Source: Haematomicrobium sanguinis DSM 21259 (lineage in GTDB: Bacteria; Actinomycetota; Actinomycetes; Actinomycetales; Micrococcaceae). Taken from it: DNA of 64,000 nucleotides. The stretch lies in NCBI RefSeq assembly GCF_000688395.1, contig NZ_JIAG01000013.1, positions 1-64,000 of the forward strand. The letters run 5' to 3'. The translations under genes were made by a program, and so were the position numbers. Below the pieces are notes generated by a model that was not told where the DNA came from, did not search any database, and saw only the letters and a program-made list of their open reading frames with translations. Shown piece after piece: positions 8,519-17,012 of the stretch; the first letter of the stretch is position 1; each line of letters starts with the position of its first letter.

Positions 8519-8577
8519 CGAAACTGCCACATAATCGATTATGTGGCAATTTCGGCAGCGAAACTGCCACATAAACT
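8519..8577. repeat. Palindrome plus partial direct copy behind tRNA-Thr
   Basis: 8519-8554 is a near-perfect 36-bp palindrome centred on ATCGAT (17 of 18 arm positions pair). A 5' half-copy, GCGAAACTGCCACATAAAC, follows at 8559-8577 and overlaps the stop of the ANTAR gene. It probably terminates both converging transcripts. Confidence 0.7.
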
Positions 8578-9361
8578 ACGCGTCGAAGTGAGACGTAATC
8601 GGCACCTTGGACACCGACTCCACCAACTCGCCCGCCAGCACGCGCAATTTCACGTTGCGGTTGCTGGACGCGTTGCGCAAGATGGAAAACGCCTCGTCCT
8701 GGCTGCACCGGTTCTGCGCCATCAAAATGCCCACCGCAATGTTGATCGTGGTCCGAGACTCCATCGCCTCACGCAAATCCGCCGCCAACTGGTGCTTCGC
8801 CGCAATCCGCACCGCCAACAGAAGCGCCCGTTGCGCCTGCTCGGAGTACTCGCGGCAAATCTTGATGCTCGTCTCGTCGAAGGCATCCTCGGTGCGCGAA
8901 AAATAGTTCAACGCCGCCCGCGCATTATCATCCAGGGTCAGCGGCATCGCGAGAACGCTGGATTGGCCCACCGCTTGGATTGCCTCCAGGTAGTCCCGCC
9001 AGCGCGGATCCGTGGCGACATTGCGGACCAGCTGCACCTCGCCGGTCTTCATCGCCTCAATACACGGCCCTTCACCATACGCGGCCTGCACCTCGTCCAA
9101 CGCCTTCGCCTCTGCGGTATTACCGGCCAAGGTCACGGTCGGCCGCTTCTCCCGCTTGAGCGTAACGGCGCATTGAATGGGGTGGCCGGCCACCTCGGTC
9201 ACGGTGGCGGCGGAGAACTCGGAAAGCTCCGCAAGGAACACGCTGACGTCCTCGCTGTGCAATACCAAATCTTGGAGCTTTTCGGAGACCGATGAAATCT
9301 GCATGCCTTTGAGTCTAGGCGCTTCACACCCGGTTAGCGCCATCTGATTTTCAGACTTCAC
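8576..9361 (-). CDS. GAF-ANTAR transcription antitermination regulator
   Basis: Up to 261 residues. A GAF sensor domain covers roughly residues 30-175 (DEVQAAYGEGPCIEAM is typical of the actinobacterial GAF-ANTAR set). A C-terminal ANTAR RNA-binding domain follows (EAMESRTTINIAVGILMAQ, then CSQDEAFSILRNASSNRN). ANTAR proteins bind paired RNA hairpins and prevent premature termination. Here a GAF rather than a receiver domain provides the signal. The start is uncertain: GTG 9361 overlaps GGAG, while ATG 9343 and ATG 9304 are alternatives. The RNA target is not evident. Confidence 0.85.
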   Translation of the reverse strand: MKSENQMALTGCEAPRLKGMQISSVSEKLQDLVLHSEDVSVFLAELSEFSAATVTEVAGHPIQCAVTLKREKRPTVTLAGNTAEAKALDEVQAAYGEGPCIEAMKTGEVQLVRNVATDPRWRDYLEAIQAVGQSSVLAMPLTLDDNARAALNYFSRTEDAFDETSIKICREYSEQAQRALLLAVRIAAKHQLAADLREAMESRTTINIAVGILMAQNRCSQDEAFSILRNASSNRNVKLRVLAGELVESVSKVPITSHFDA

Positions 9362-9456
9362 CTCCGCGAACCACGCCGGGGTGCAATAAGATAATGCCTA
9401 GTCAGGTTCAGTCTGCGGCCGCACAACTCTTCCCAAAAATGTCGAGGAGCCGCCAC

Positions 9457-10623
9457 ATGCTTTCCCCCGCACAAGACCGTCCGGTCGCCGATCGGGCAAC
9501 GGTTTGCCTGTGCGCCCGGTCAGCACCCTTTGCCCGCGAGACGATCACCGGCACCCGGTGCCCCAATCATGCGACGTTGGCCGCGCTCATTGACACTCTC
9601 GAGCCGCACTTTGGCGATGCCCGCGCTTTGCTTGCGCTGAGCGCGCAGGTGGAGGAAGCGGCCGGATTGCCGGGGCAGGGCAATACGCGCACGCTGTGGG
9701 AAACATTGGCCACCATTGCGATGTACGACGTCGGTGCCTCCAGAATCTTCGAACCTCACCTGGATGCTCGCGCCATTCGAGCGCAAGCCGGGCTCGCCGT
9801 GGACGCGGAGGGCACCTGGGGCGTGTTCGCCGCCGAAGCGCCGCATGCGCGTCTCACCGCCGAACGGGCACCGCACAGTTCGAGCGGGGAACGCGCGGCC
9901 GGCGCGGGAGAAGAGTGGAAACTCACAGGCGCAAAAGCGTGGTGCTCCCTCGCGTCCACCCTTGATCACGCGCTGGTGAGCGCCTTCATCAATGACACGG
10001 ACCGGGCGCTCTTTGCAGTGGATTTGAAAGCGCCGGGCGTCACTGCCTCGCAAGACGGTTGGGAAGCGCACGGGATGGCCGAGGTCCCCAGCGTCGGCGT
10101 CGCCTTTGACCGGGCGAGTGCAACCATGGTTGGCGAGCCCGGCTGGTATCTGAATCGACCCGGTTTCGCGTGGGGCGGCATGCAGGTTGCCGCCGCGTGG
10201 TTTGGCGGCGCGCTGGGCCTCGTGCGCGAATTCGACACCTCTCTCACACGGCGCGAACCCGATCAGATCGCCCTGGCAACTCTGGGCAGGCTTTGCCGTG
10301 AGGTGTCCGCGTGCGCCGCGCAGTTCGCGGTTCTGGCCGATCTGATCGACGCTGCCGAAGAGGGCGCCGCAACTCGCTCTGGCGATTCTCAGGAGGGACA
10401 GCCCGAATGGTGGCCGGCCGCCCTAACGCTTCGCGGAAACGTCGCCGCGAGTGCCGAGTCAACTCTGCACACGGTGTTGCAGGGGATGGGCCCGGCGCCG
10501 CTTGCGCTCAATGCCGCTTTTGCCAAGCGCGTTGCAGATCTCACCCTGTATCTGCGGCAACACCACTTCGATCGCGACGACGCAAGCCTTGGCACGCTCA
10601 TGCGGAAAGGAGAAGAATCCTGA
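9457..10623 (+). CDS. Acyl-CoA dehydrogenase-like flavoprotein
   Basis: About 388 residues, from ATG 9457, which has GAGGAG six bases upstream; the frame is open from 9394 without such a site. The fold is that of acyl-CoA dehydrogenases: an N-terminal helical domain, a middle beta domain (EEWKLTGAKAWCSLASTLDHALVSA, broken here by residue limits into its KLTGAKAWCS core) and a C-terminal four-helix domain. It is divergent, and the substrate cannot be told. Its stop overlaps the next start as TGATG, and the third gene overlaps the second, so all three are translationally coupled. This gene order recurs in other actinobacteria and proteobacteria without a known pathway. Confidence 0.8.
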   Translation: MLSPAQDRPVADRATVCLCARSAPFARETITGTRCPNHATLAALIDTLEPHFGDARALLALSAQVEEAAGLPGQGNTRTLWETLATIAMYDVGASRIFEPHLDARAIRAQAGLAVDAEGTWGVFAAEAPHARLTAERAPHSSSGERAAGAGEEWKLTGAKAWCSLASTLDHALVSAFINDTDRALFAVDLKAPGVTASQDGWEAHGMAEVPSVGVAFDRASATMVGEPGWYLNRPGFAWGGMQVAAAWFGGALGLVREFDTSLTRREPDQIALATLGRLCREVSACAAQFAVLADLIDAAEEGAATRSGDSQEGQPEWWPAALTLRGNVAASAESTLHTVLQGMGPAPLALNAAFAKRVADLTLYLRQHHFDRDDASLGTLMRKGEES

Positions 10624-12026
10624 TGTCCTTCACACATCTGGATAAGGGCACCGCCGCGGATACCTGGGACGATGCGGGACTCGGCGATCTGCCCACACTG
10701 CCCTTCACCGAGCAGGACCTCTCCCGCTCAACCGTGGTTTTACTAGCGGCACACCCCGATGACGAAACTCTCGGCGCCGCCGGTCTCCTTCATGCGGCAC
10801 GGCGTGCCGGGGCGACGGTACGGATCATGTTGGCGTCGTTAGGCGAACGCTCACACCCCGAATCACTCACCCACTCGCAGGCCGACCTGAAGGAAATTCG
10901 GGCACGCGAATTTCACAGTGCCATGGAGCGCCTTGGCCTGGACACCTCTTTTACCGTGGTCCGCTTTCCCGACGGCCACCTCGGAAACCATCACAAAGAA
11001 ATCTTGGGCGCCCTTTACGGACAGGTCGATGAGTTTCACGGCGCGGGCCGGCAACTACTCCTCGTAAGCCCGTACCGCGCAGATAAACACCCCGACCACG
11101 AGGCACTTGCCAAGGTTGCCGCGGAAGCCGCCGAAGAATTGAGCGCCACGCATTTGCAGTACCCGATCTGGTATTGGCATTGGGCGATGCCCTCGAAAAA
11201 CAGAGACTGGACCAATTGGTATCGGTGGCCACTCAACGCGGCCGATCTGGAAGCGAAACGCGGGGCGCTCGCCGAGCACCGCTCGCAAATTGCGCCGCTT
11301 TCTGACCAACCGGGGGATGAGACGCTGCTCTCCGAAAACTTTCAACAGCACTTTGGGCGCGAATGGGAGGTTTTCTCGATGAACAAACATTCCACTCAAT
11401 TCACCTCCCATGACGCTGCCCGGGTCTTCGACGAGGTGCACAGCGACCAACCCGACCCGTGGGGAACCGAAAGCACCTGGTATGAGCAGCGCAAGCGGCG
11501 CCTGTCCATGACCATGCTGCCCTCGGAGCGATACAACAATGTCCTGGAGATTGGTTGCTCCATCGGCACCATGACCGCAGACCTCGCCACCCGCGCCGAC
11601 ACCGTCTTCGCTCTTGACGCGAGCGATAAAGCCGTCGCACTGGCCCGGCAAAACACCGCCTGCTTGCCCGGTGTCGCCATTGAGCGCGCCACCTTGCCCC
11701 AGGATTTGCGATCCGTCGTCACCGGCCAGGGAGAATTCGACCTGATCGTCCTTTCCGAGGTGGGCTACTATTTCACCGCCGAGGAACTCGACGAGCTCTT
11801 GGACACCGTGGAGTCGATTTCCGCTCCCGGAACACAGTTGCTCGCCTGCCACTGGCGCCACCCCATCCTGAACTGGAGTATCGACGGCGACACCGTGCAC
11901 CGCACCTTGCTCTCCCGCCCGGCGTGGACCGGTATTGCACACTATGACGAGACGGATTTCCGTGTCGATATTCTCGCGCTCACGCCAGACACTCGATCGG
12001 GAAACCATGGCGCCGCAACCGGTTAG
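10623..12026 (+). CDS. PIG-L deacetylase fused to SAM methyltransferase (NodS-like)
   Basis: A 467-residue bifunctional protein. The N-terminal 250 residues are a PIG-L/LmbE zinc deacetylase: LLAAHPDDETLGAAGLL near 38-54, FPDGHLGN near 118, and the zinc ligand HPDHEAL near 158. The C-terminal 200 residues are a class I methyltransferase of the NodS type: SERYNNVLEIGCSIGTMTA (SAM loop), VFALDASDKAV and FDLIVLSEVGYYF. The ATG at 10623 shares its A with the preceding TGA and has AAGGAG upstream. The natural reading is deacetylation followed by N-methylation of an amino sugar. That is inference from NodB/NodS chemistry, not shown here. Confidence 0.88.
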   Translation: MSFTHLDKGTAADTWDDAGLGDLPTLPFTEQDLSRSTVVLLAAHPDDETLGAAGLLHAARRAGATVRIMLASLGERSHPESLTHSQADLKEIRAREFHSAMERLGLDTSFTVVRFPDGHLGNHHKEILGALYGQVDEFHGAGRQLLLVSPYRADKHPDHEALAKVAAEAAEELSATHLQYPIWYWHWAMPSKNRDWTNWYRWPLNAADLEAKRGALAEHRSQIAPLSDQPGDETLLSENFQQHFGREWEVFSMNKHSTQFTSHDAARVFDEVHSDQPDPWGTESTWYEQRKRRLSMTMLPSERYNNVLEIGCSIGTMTADLATRADTVFALDASDKAVALARQNTACLPGVAIERATLPQDLRSVVTGQGEFDLIVLSEVGYYFTAEELDELLDTVESISAPGTQLLACHWRHPILNWSIDGDTVHRTLLSRPAWTGIAHYDETDFRVDILALTPDTRSGNHGAATG

Positions 12027-12798
12027 CTCGGCGATTGTCATCGTCCCGGCGCACAACGAGGCGGCCCGCATCCCAAGCGCGCTTGCCGCAGTGGCGAGCG
12101 CGCTGGGTCACCTGGGCAAGACGCATCCGCAGATTCGAGGGCGAGCCGTCATTGCACTCGATAGATGCACGGACGGCACCCGGGACATCGTTGCCAACCA
12201 CTGCGCGCGGGACACCCGGTTTGCGAACGTTACCGGAGACTTTGGTTCCGCAGGCGCGGCCCGGAACGCGGCGGCGCAGCGGGCACTCGGGGCGCTGCCA
12301 CCCGGCGACTCGGGTCACGTCTGGATCGCCTGCACCGACGCCGACTCGGTGGTGCCACCCGCATGGCTTCAAGCGCAGGTAAACCTCGCCGATGCGGGCG
12401 CTGACCTGGTCGCCGGTGCGGTTGACCCGAACCCCGCCGAGATCGACCCCGACCTCTTAGCGCACTGGTACCGGCTGCACACCGACCGGCTGCGCACCGA
12501 CCAGCTACCCAGCACCCAACACGCGCCACAGGGCACCGACGTCCCGCAACACATCTTTGGGGCCAACCTTGGTATCCGCGCGAGCACGTATCTTGCCCTC
12601 GGCGGTTTTCGCGGATCGAGCGCCGGCGAGGACCGGCGGCTCGTCGAAGACGCGTTCCGACTCGGCGCCCGCATCGTCACCGAACCGGTGCCGCGGGTGC
12701 TCACGTCGGCGCGCACTGAGGCTCGCGCACCCGGAGGTTTTGGCGAATACCTCAGCCGCCTCGCTCAGGCGAGCGGGCACCGCGCGCGCACCGGGTGA
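12007..12798 (+). CDS. Family 2 glycosyltransferase, third gene of the coupled set
   Basis: About 263 residues from ATG 12007, overlapping the upstream gene by 20 bp. GT-A features: AIVIVPAHNEAARIPSAL near the start, RAVIALDRCTDGTRD near residue 45, GSAGAARNAA near 82, and the metal-binding DxD-type site IACTDADSVVPPAW near 110. NIFGANLGIRAS-like acceptor-loop residues (HIFGANLGIR) follow near 180. No transmembrane segment is obvious, so it is probably cytosolic. Strict coupling with the deacetylase/methyltransferase suggests a common glycosylated product. Confidence 0.85.
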   Translation: MAPQPVSSAIVIVPAHNEAARIPSALAAVASALGHLGKTHPQIRGRAVIALDRCTDGTRDIVANHCARDTRFANVTGDFGSAGAARNAAAQRALGALPPGDSGHVWIACTDADSVVPPAWLQAQVNLADAGADLVAGAVDPNPAEIDPDLLAHWYRLHTDRLRTDQLPSTQHAPQGTDVPQHIFGANLGIRASTYLALGGFRGSSAGEDRRLVEDAFRLGARIVTEPVPRVLTSARTEARAPGGFGEYLSRLAQASGHRARTG

Positions 12799-12814
12799 GT
12801 ATTACGCCCGGCGG

Positions 12815-12997
12815 CTATCCGGCATCGAAACGAGTATCGCCGTCGTCCTTCTCATCGGTGGGTGCATCATTGCCCGAACCGTCCGGCAATTCCTCGGTGT
12901 TGATCTCCGGTGTGGCGCGCTCGGCGTCCTCGGTTTCGCCGAGCCCGGCGCGGTCCTGCTCGCCAATTTCCCAGGTGGACTTCTGTTCCTTCGCCAT
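12815..12997 (-). CDS. Small acidic hypothetical protein
   Basis: About 60 residues, strongly acidic and probably disordered (EIGEQDRAGLGETEDAER). ATG 12997 has GAGGA seven bases upstream, which favours it over the longer frame from 13021. The C-terminus EKDDGDTRFDAG is encoded by a half-copy of the dispersed CGACGGCG repeat. No family is recognised. It is divergent from thrE. Confidence 0.6.
   Translation of the reverse strand: MAKEQKSTWEIGEQDRAGLGETEDAERATPEINTEELPDGSGNDAPTDEKDDGDTRFDAG
12832..12849 (-). repeat. CGACGGCG half-repeat inside the small acidic gene
   Basis: Read leftward: GAAGGACGACGGCGATAC, in frame as KDDGD at the extreme C-terminus of the small acidic protein. Confidence 0.7.
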
Positions 12998-13091
12998 CAG
13001 TGGATCCTCACGTTTTTGCAATGAAATCCGCAGGCGGCTTTACGGCGTTCTTGTCCCATCGTAGCCCCGCGAGCAAGTAGCGTTAAGGGTG

Positions 13092-13110
13092 GAAGTACGA
13101 CGGCGATGCC
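13092..13110 (+). repeat. CGACGGCG half-repeat, intergenic
   Basis: GAAGTACGACGGCGATGCC followed by TCC, matching the PurH and symporter copies. It lies in the promoter gap 49 bp upstream of thrE. Confidence 0.8.
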
Positions 13111-13158
13111 TCCACCCGCGCACGCCTCACCGGCGCGGGTGGTGAAGTGAGGTGACAG

Positions 13159-14679
13159 GTGAACGATCGGGCGCGGACCAAGCCGAGCGGGCGGCCCAAG
13201 GGCGGCAAGAATGCACCCAATCCCACGGCGGCCCTGCCGACGACCCCGCTCACCCCCAAGGCCACCGGATCGCCATCGGCAAACGCCGCCGCCAAGCGGA
13301 TGCTCAAGCGGCTCATTCAAGGCGAACAGCCGCCAACCCAGCCGATGTCAATTGTGGATAGGCTGGCCGGCAGCCCCTATTCGAACCCGATTATTCAGGT
13401 AAACCGGGTGGATCACGATGACCGGAAAACACTGGATTTTGCGCTCAATCTGTCCGAGAGCATGTTCCGCTACGGTGCCGGTGCGCTCGAGGTGGAAACC
13501 AGCCTGATTGCGGTGACCGCCGCGTTCGGGCTCAAGAATGTGGACGTGGACATCACCAATCAGTCGGTGATGATCAACTATGCGCCCAAGGACCAAATCC
13601 CGATGACTGTGATGCGGGTGGTGCGCTCCTGGACCGCGAATTATGCCGGGCTCGCGGCGATCCATCAGCTGGTGACCAAGATTGTGGACGGGGATGTGGA
13701 CCGTGCCACCGCGAGCGTGGAGTTGCGCGAAATCACGACGTCCTCTAAGCCCTTCGCGAAGTGGATGGTGACCGCGTCAATTGCGGTGTTCGCGGCCGCG
13801 ATTGCCGGGATTATTGGCGGGGACTGGCTCGCCTCGCTGTTCGCCGCGGCTGGGACCGTGATGGTGGATGTGATCCAGCGAGTGCTAGGCAAATGGCGGG
13901 TTCCCGAGTTCTTCTCAGTGGCCGCCTGCGCGTTCTGCGTGACCGCGCTGGCGGAACTGGTCTGGTGGTCGCCGATTCCGGTGCCGCCCGGGCTGGTGGT
14001 GGCGGGTGGAATCCTGCTGCTGTTGCCGGCGGGGCGGCTGGTGACCGCGACACAGGATGCGATCAACGGTTTCCCGGTGACTGCGGCTGGGCGTTTCCTC
14101 TCCGCGTTCCTGGTTTTCGGTGCGCTCATTTCCGGGATTTCGGTGGCGCTTGTGGTGGGCGCGATGCTCGGGATTCCGGAGCTGGATGTGGCCCGCACCT
14201 ATGAGAACGGGTACCCGGTGCCGGTGGTGGTGGCGCTCGTCGCCGTTGCGGGCATGGCGATCTGTGTGGTGGAGCAGTCGGCGCTCAAGCTCGTGCTGCC
14301 GACGGCGTTGGTCGGTGTGGCCGGTTATCTTGTGGTGTTGCTGGCCGTGCAACTGGACTTCGGGTTCCGGCTCACGCCCGCGATCTCCGCGGTTGTTATT
14401 GGGTTCGTCGCCCGGTTTGTGGCGTTGCGCATGGGTGCCCCGCAGCTTGTGGTCGCGATCCCGGCGACGCTGTTCTTATACCCGGGACTCTCGATTTTCC
14501 GGGCGATGTATGGGATTTCCATCGACGCCGCGAACATTCAGCCCGGTGTGGTGTCGCTGTTCAACGCGCTCGCAGTGATCTTGGCGATCGCGGCCGGACT
14601 GGTGCTCGGCGATAACTTGGCGAGGCCGCTGACCAAGGGCCTCAACTCGAATGAGCGGCGCCGGTCGCGTCGGCGGTAG
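13159..14679 (+). CDS. thrE: Threonine/serine exporter, ThrE family
   Basis: A 506-residue membrane protein starting with GTG behind GAGGTGACAG. A basic, disordered N-terminal tail of about 85 residues leads into the cytoplasmic part of the ThrE (DUF1212) domain (NLSESMFRYGAGALEVETSL near 94-113). About ten transmembrane helices follow, the last five forming the ThrE_2 (DUF3815) half. Corynebacterium glutamicum ThrE exports threonine and serine by proton motive force, with both halves in one chain as here. It is monocistronic and followed by a strong hairpin. Confidence 0.9.
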   Translation: MNDRARTKPSGRPKGGKNAPNPTAALPTTPLTPKATGSPSANAAAKRMLKRLIQGEQPPTQPMSIVDRLAGSPYSNPIIQVNRVDHDDRKTLDFALNLSESMFRYGAGALEVETSLIAVTAAFGLKNVDVDITNQSVMINYAPKDQIPMTVMRVVRSWTANYAGLAAIHQLVTKIVDGDVDRATASVELREITTSSKPFAKWMVTASIAVFAAAIAGIIGGDWLASLFAAAGTVMVDVIQRVLGKWRVPEFFSVAACAFCVTALAELVWWSPIPVPPGLVVAGGILLLLPAGRLVTATQDAINGFPVTAAGRFLSAFLVFGALISGISVALVVGAMLGIPELDVARTYENGYPVPVVVALVAVAGMAICVVEQSALKLVLPTALVGVAGYLVVLLAVQLDFGFRLTPAISAVVIGFVARFVALRMGAPQLVVAIPATLFLYPGLSIFRAMYGISIDAANIQPGVVSLFNALAVILAIAAGLVLGDNLARPLTKGLNSNERRRSRRR

Positions 14680-14697
14680 CCACCCCAGCCCTCCCCG

Positions 14698-14771
14698 CAA
14701 AAATGTTGGCGCAGATTAACTTTTTTGTGCGGGATCCCGCACAACTTCGGTAATCTGCGCCAACATTTTTG
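14698..14771. terminator. Nested hairpin between convergent thrE and SIP genes
   Basis: Perfect 21-bp outer arms (14698-14718 and 14751-14771, CAAAAATGTTGGCGCAGATTA). They enclose TTTTTT and an 18-bp perfect inner palindrome, TGTGCGGGATCCCGCACA (14726-14743). It fills the gap between two converging genes and ends three bases before the SIP stop. Confidence 0.8.
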
Positions 14772-14774
14772 GGG

Positions 14775-15629
14775 CTAGGCGGTGGCAGTGTCCTCTGGCT
14801 CGAAGATTTGGCCAACCGGCGTACGCTTTTCGGCCTGGAAGTCATCCTCCACACGCCCAAAGGCCCAATACCCGGAAAGAGATAGAGCCTTGCGGTCCAC
14901 CCCGCGCTCGGTGCGGAAGTAGCGGCGCATCGCCTTCATCGCCTCGCGCTCGCCGTGGGCGAAGACATCGACCTCGCCCTCAAGCCACGGTTGCACTCGC
15001 ACGGCGTGCTCGGTAATGCTGGCGTCCCCTGCCGGTTCGCCGCCGCGGACTACCCAGTGAACGGCCAGGTCCTCCGGCGCCGCAAGATCCATCCGATCCG
15101 ACTCCTCGGCAATTTCAATAACGGCCCAGCCGCGTGCTTCTGGTTTGGTTTCCGCCAAGGACTCCAACGCCGAAGAGATCGCCGGAATCGCGGACTCGTC
15201 TCCAACGAACGCGTACCAATCTGCTTCGGTGTTCGGGGAGTAAGCGCCCACCGGGTTCAGGAATGTCAGCTTATCTCCGGGCTGCGCGTTGAGAGCCCAC
15301 GGCCCCGCCAAACCCGAATCGCCGTGCACCACAAAGTCGATCCAGACCTGCTTGGCGTCCTGGTCAATGCGCCGAATCGTGTAGGTGCGCGTCACCGGCC
15401 ACTGCTCGCGCGGCAGCTCTTCGCGCACCGCGTTGATGTCGAACGGCGCGGTGACCCCGGAACCGGGCACCGGGAAGAGGAGCTTGCTATAGGTGTCGGT
15501 GTAGCCCGGGTCGGTGATTTCGTCGATGTCGCCGTTGCCAAGGATGACCCGCTGGAGGTGGCTCGTGAGTCTCTCGGTACGGAGAACTTCCAGGGTGAGC
15601 GACTTGCGGGGCTTGCGTACGGTAGACAT
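14775..15629 (-). CDS. Siderophore-interacting protein, FAD-dependent ferric reductase
   Basis: A 284-residue cytosolic flavoprotein of the SIP/ViuB family, which reduces ferric siderophores to release iron. FAD-binding RTYTIRR lies near 81-87, HGDSGLAGPWA near 102-112, and the NAD(P)H-binding GDESAIPAI near 143. The C-terminal SIP domain has DVFAHGEREAM near 215 and LSLSGYW near 248. The gene is solitary. An IdeR/DtxR box lies 14 bp upstream of the ATG, so it should be repressed when iron is sufficient. The matching regulator gene is in this window at 25831. Confidence 0.92.
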   Translation of the reverse strand: MSTVRKPRKSLTLEVLRTERLTSHLQRVILGNGDIDEITDPGYTDTYSKLLFPVPGSGVTAPFDINAVREELPREQWPVTRTYTIRRIDQDAKQVWIDFVVHGDSGLAGPWALNAQPGDKLTFLNPVGAYSPNTEADWYAFVGDESAIPAISSALESLAETKPEARGWAVIEIAEESDRMDLAAPEDLAVHWVVRGGEPAGDASITEHAVRVQPWLEGEVDVFAHGEREAMKAMRRYFRTERGVDRKALSLSGYWAFGRVEDDFQAEKRTPVGQIFEPEDTATA

Positions 15630-15642
15630 GACACCTCGAGGT

Positions 15643-15661
15643 AGAACTTAGGCTTACCTAA
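15643..15661 (-). promoter_or_regulatory. IdeR/DtxR iron box
   Basis: AGAACTTAGGCTTACCTAA matches the 19-bp consensus TTAGGTTAGGCTAACCTAA at 14 positions by eye, including the full TTAGGCT core and ACCTAA right arm. It sits between the SIP start codon and its presumed promoter. Confidence 0.8.
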
Positions 15662-15681
15662 CTCACCCTACCTCATCTGTG

Positions 15682-15727
15682 TAGCGCGAATTACGGGTTT
15701 TTCGCGATTTTCCCGCATTTCGCGCTA
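15682..15727. repeat. Nested hairpin upstream of the SIP promoter
   Basis: TAGCGCGAA (15682-15690) pairs with TTCGCGCTA (15719-15727), and inner CGGG (15694-15697) pairs with CCCG (15712-15715) across a T-rich loop. Same general design as the other long hairpins, with unrelated sequence. Confidence 0.55.
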
Positions 15728-15763
15728 TATAGACGGGGGTGCCGGCCACACGCTGGTGAGGAT

Positions 15764-15805
15764 CGACGGCGTTACTCGCCTCCTTAAGGCAACGCATCGC
15801 CGTCG
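15764..15805. repeat. Degenerate full copy of the CGACGGCG palindrome
   Basis: CGACGGCG at 15764-15771 and CGCCGTCG at 15798-15805 flank CTCCTTAAGG. The left flank GGTGAGGATCGACGGCG is shared with the copy at 1288-1330. The arms are no longer fully complementary. It lies behind ung, between ung and the SIP promoter region. Confidence 0.75.
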
Positions 15806-15882
15806 TGGTTCAGTAGGCGACCCTGCCGTGCCATGCGACCATGCCGCCCCGTCCCACCCGTGCGACAACTCCCGGTCACGGA

Positions 15883-16575
15883 TTACGCCTCGGCGAGGTT
15901 CCAATTAATGGGAGCGACCCCGCGCGATTCCAAATATGCATTCGCGCGACTGAACGGCCGGGACCCAAAAAACCCGCGGGAGGCCGACAACGGGCTTGGA
16001 TGCGCAGATTCGATGATGTGCGCGTCGCCGAGCAGCGGTTTCAAGTTTTGCGCGTCGCGTCCCCAGAGGATCGCTACGAGCGGGGTCCCGCGATCGGCAA
16101 GCGCACGGATCGCAGCCTCCGTCACCGTCTCCCACCCCTGGCCGCGGTGGCTGCCGGCCGCACCGGAGCGCACCGTCAAGACGCGGTTGAGCAGCATGAC
16201 ACCCTGATCGCTCCACGCGCTCAAATCGCCCGTGGCTGCCGGGGGAACCCCAAGGTCTGACTCCAACTCCTTATATATGTTCTGCAGACTGCGCGGCAGC
16301 GGACGCACCGCGGGATCCACCGAAAAGCTCAGCCCGACCGCATGTCCCGGCGTGGGGTAGGGGTCCTGCCCCACAATGAGCACCTTGACCTGGGCGCGCG
16401 GCCGGTGAAACGCACGCAACACCTGAGGCGGCGCGGGGTGGACCACATGGCCGGCCGTGCGCTCGGCAGCAAGGAAATCTCGCAACCGCGCAAGTGACGG
16501 TTCGTTTTGTGCCAGCGTTGGCTTCCAATCCTCGGCGATTCCCGGTTGCAGAGGCATTGCTGGTTCACTCGTCAT
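15883..16575 (-). CDS. ung: Uracil-DNA glycosylase, family 1
   Basis: About 230 residues. It excises uracil from DNA in base-excision repair. The water-activating motif [18 protein letters not shown] lies near residues 70-87, LLNRVLTV near 128, and the minor-groove loop [18 protein letters not shown] near 193-210. ATG 16575 (MTSEP) is the most likely start; two earlier in-frame starts up to 16596 cannot be excluded because no clear ribosome-binding site marks any of them. It is solitary and divergent from the DUF3263 gene. Confidence 0.95.
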   Translation of the reverse strand: MTSEPAMPLQPGIAEDWKPTLAQNEPSLARLRDFLAAERTAGHVVHPAPPQVLRAFHRPRAQVKVLIVGQDPYPTPGHAVGLSFSVDPAVRPLPRSLQNIYKELESDLGVPPAATGDLSAWSDQGVMLLNRVLTVRSGAAGSHRGQGWETVTEAAIRALADRGTPLVAILWGRDAQNLKPLLGDAHIIESAHPSPLSASRGFFGSRPFSRANAYLESRGVAPINWNLAEA

Positions 16576-16676
16576 GGCCCACATCTTCGCACGCACGCCG
16601 GGCCCCAGGCGAATGACACCAATGTAATTCCGGGTCTATGATGGAGTGAAACACGGTGCACCACGGAAGGAGCGGC

Positions 16677-16970
16677 ATGAGCCAGGTGGCCCACGAGTTC
16701 AACCAGGAACTCAGCATTGACGAGTCCAGCCCGCTCTCCGAACGCGACCAGCGCATGCTTGCTCTGGAGCGCCAGTGGTGGAAATACGCCGGGGCGAAAG
16801 AGCAAGCCATCCGCGACCTCTTCGACCTTTCCGCCACCAACTATTACCAGATTCTGAATCAGCTCATCGACTCCGAGGATGCGCTGGCGTTTGACCCGAT
16901 GCTCGTCAAAAGATTGCGTAGACTACGTACGTCACGACATCAGAACCGAACCTCGCGTCGGCTCGGCTAG
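16677..16970 (+). CDS. DUF3263 protein
   Basis: A 97-residue small basic protein from ATG 16677, which has AAGGAG at good spacing. The DUF3263 core LSERDQRMLALERQWWKYAG is followed by KEQAIRDLFDLSATNYYQIL and a basic tail (RLRRLRTSRHQNRTSRR). The family is confined to actinobacteria. The helix-turn-helix-like FDLSATNYYQILNQL suggests DNA binding, but no function is established. It is followed 42 bp on by the LytR_C gene, as in several relatives. Confidence 0.85.
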   Translation: MSQVAHEFNQELSIDESSPLSERDQRMLALERQWWKYAGAKEQAIRDLFDLSATNYYQILNQLIDSEDALAFDPMLVKRLRRLRTSRHQNRTSRRLG

Positions 16971-17012
16971 GGTCGTGGCGCCCAACCGCCAACGTTCAAG
17001 GACCCTTTACGC

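Noticed and set aside
8408-8577. Genomic island attachment site at tRNA-Thr
   Set aside because: No integrase, no repeat of the tRNA 3' end elsewhere in the window, and housekeeping genes follow.
10311-10622. N-terminal extension of the deacetylase/methyltransferase
   Set aside because: Arg-rich and out of frame within the acyl-CoA dehydrogenase gene; ATG 10623 has a ribosome-binding site and the family start.
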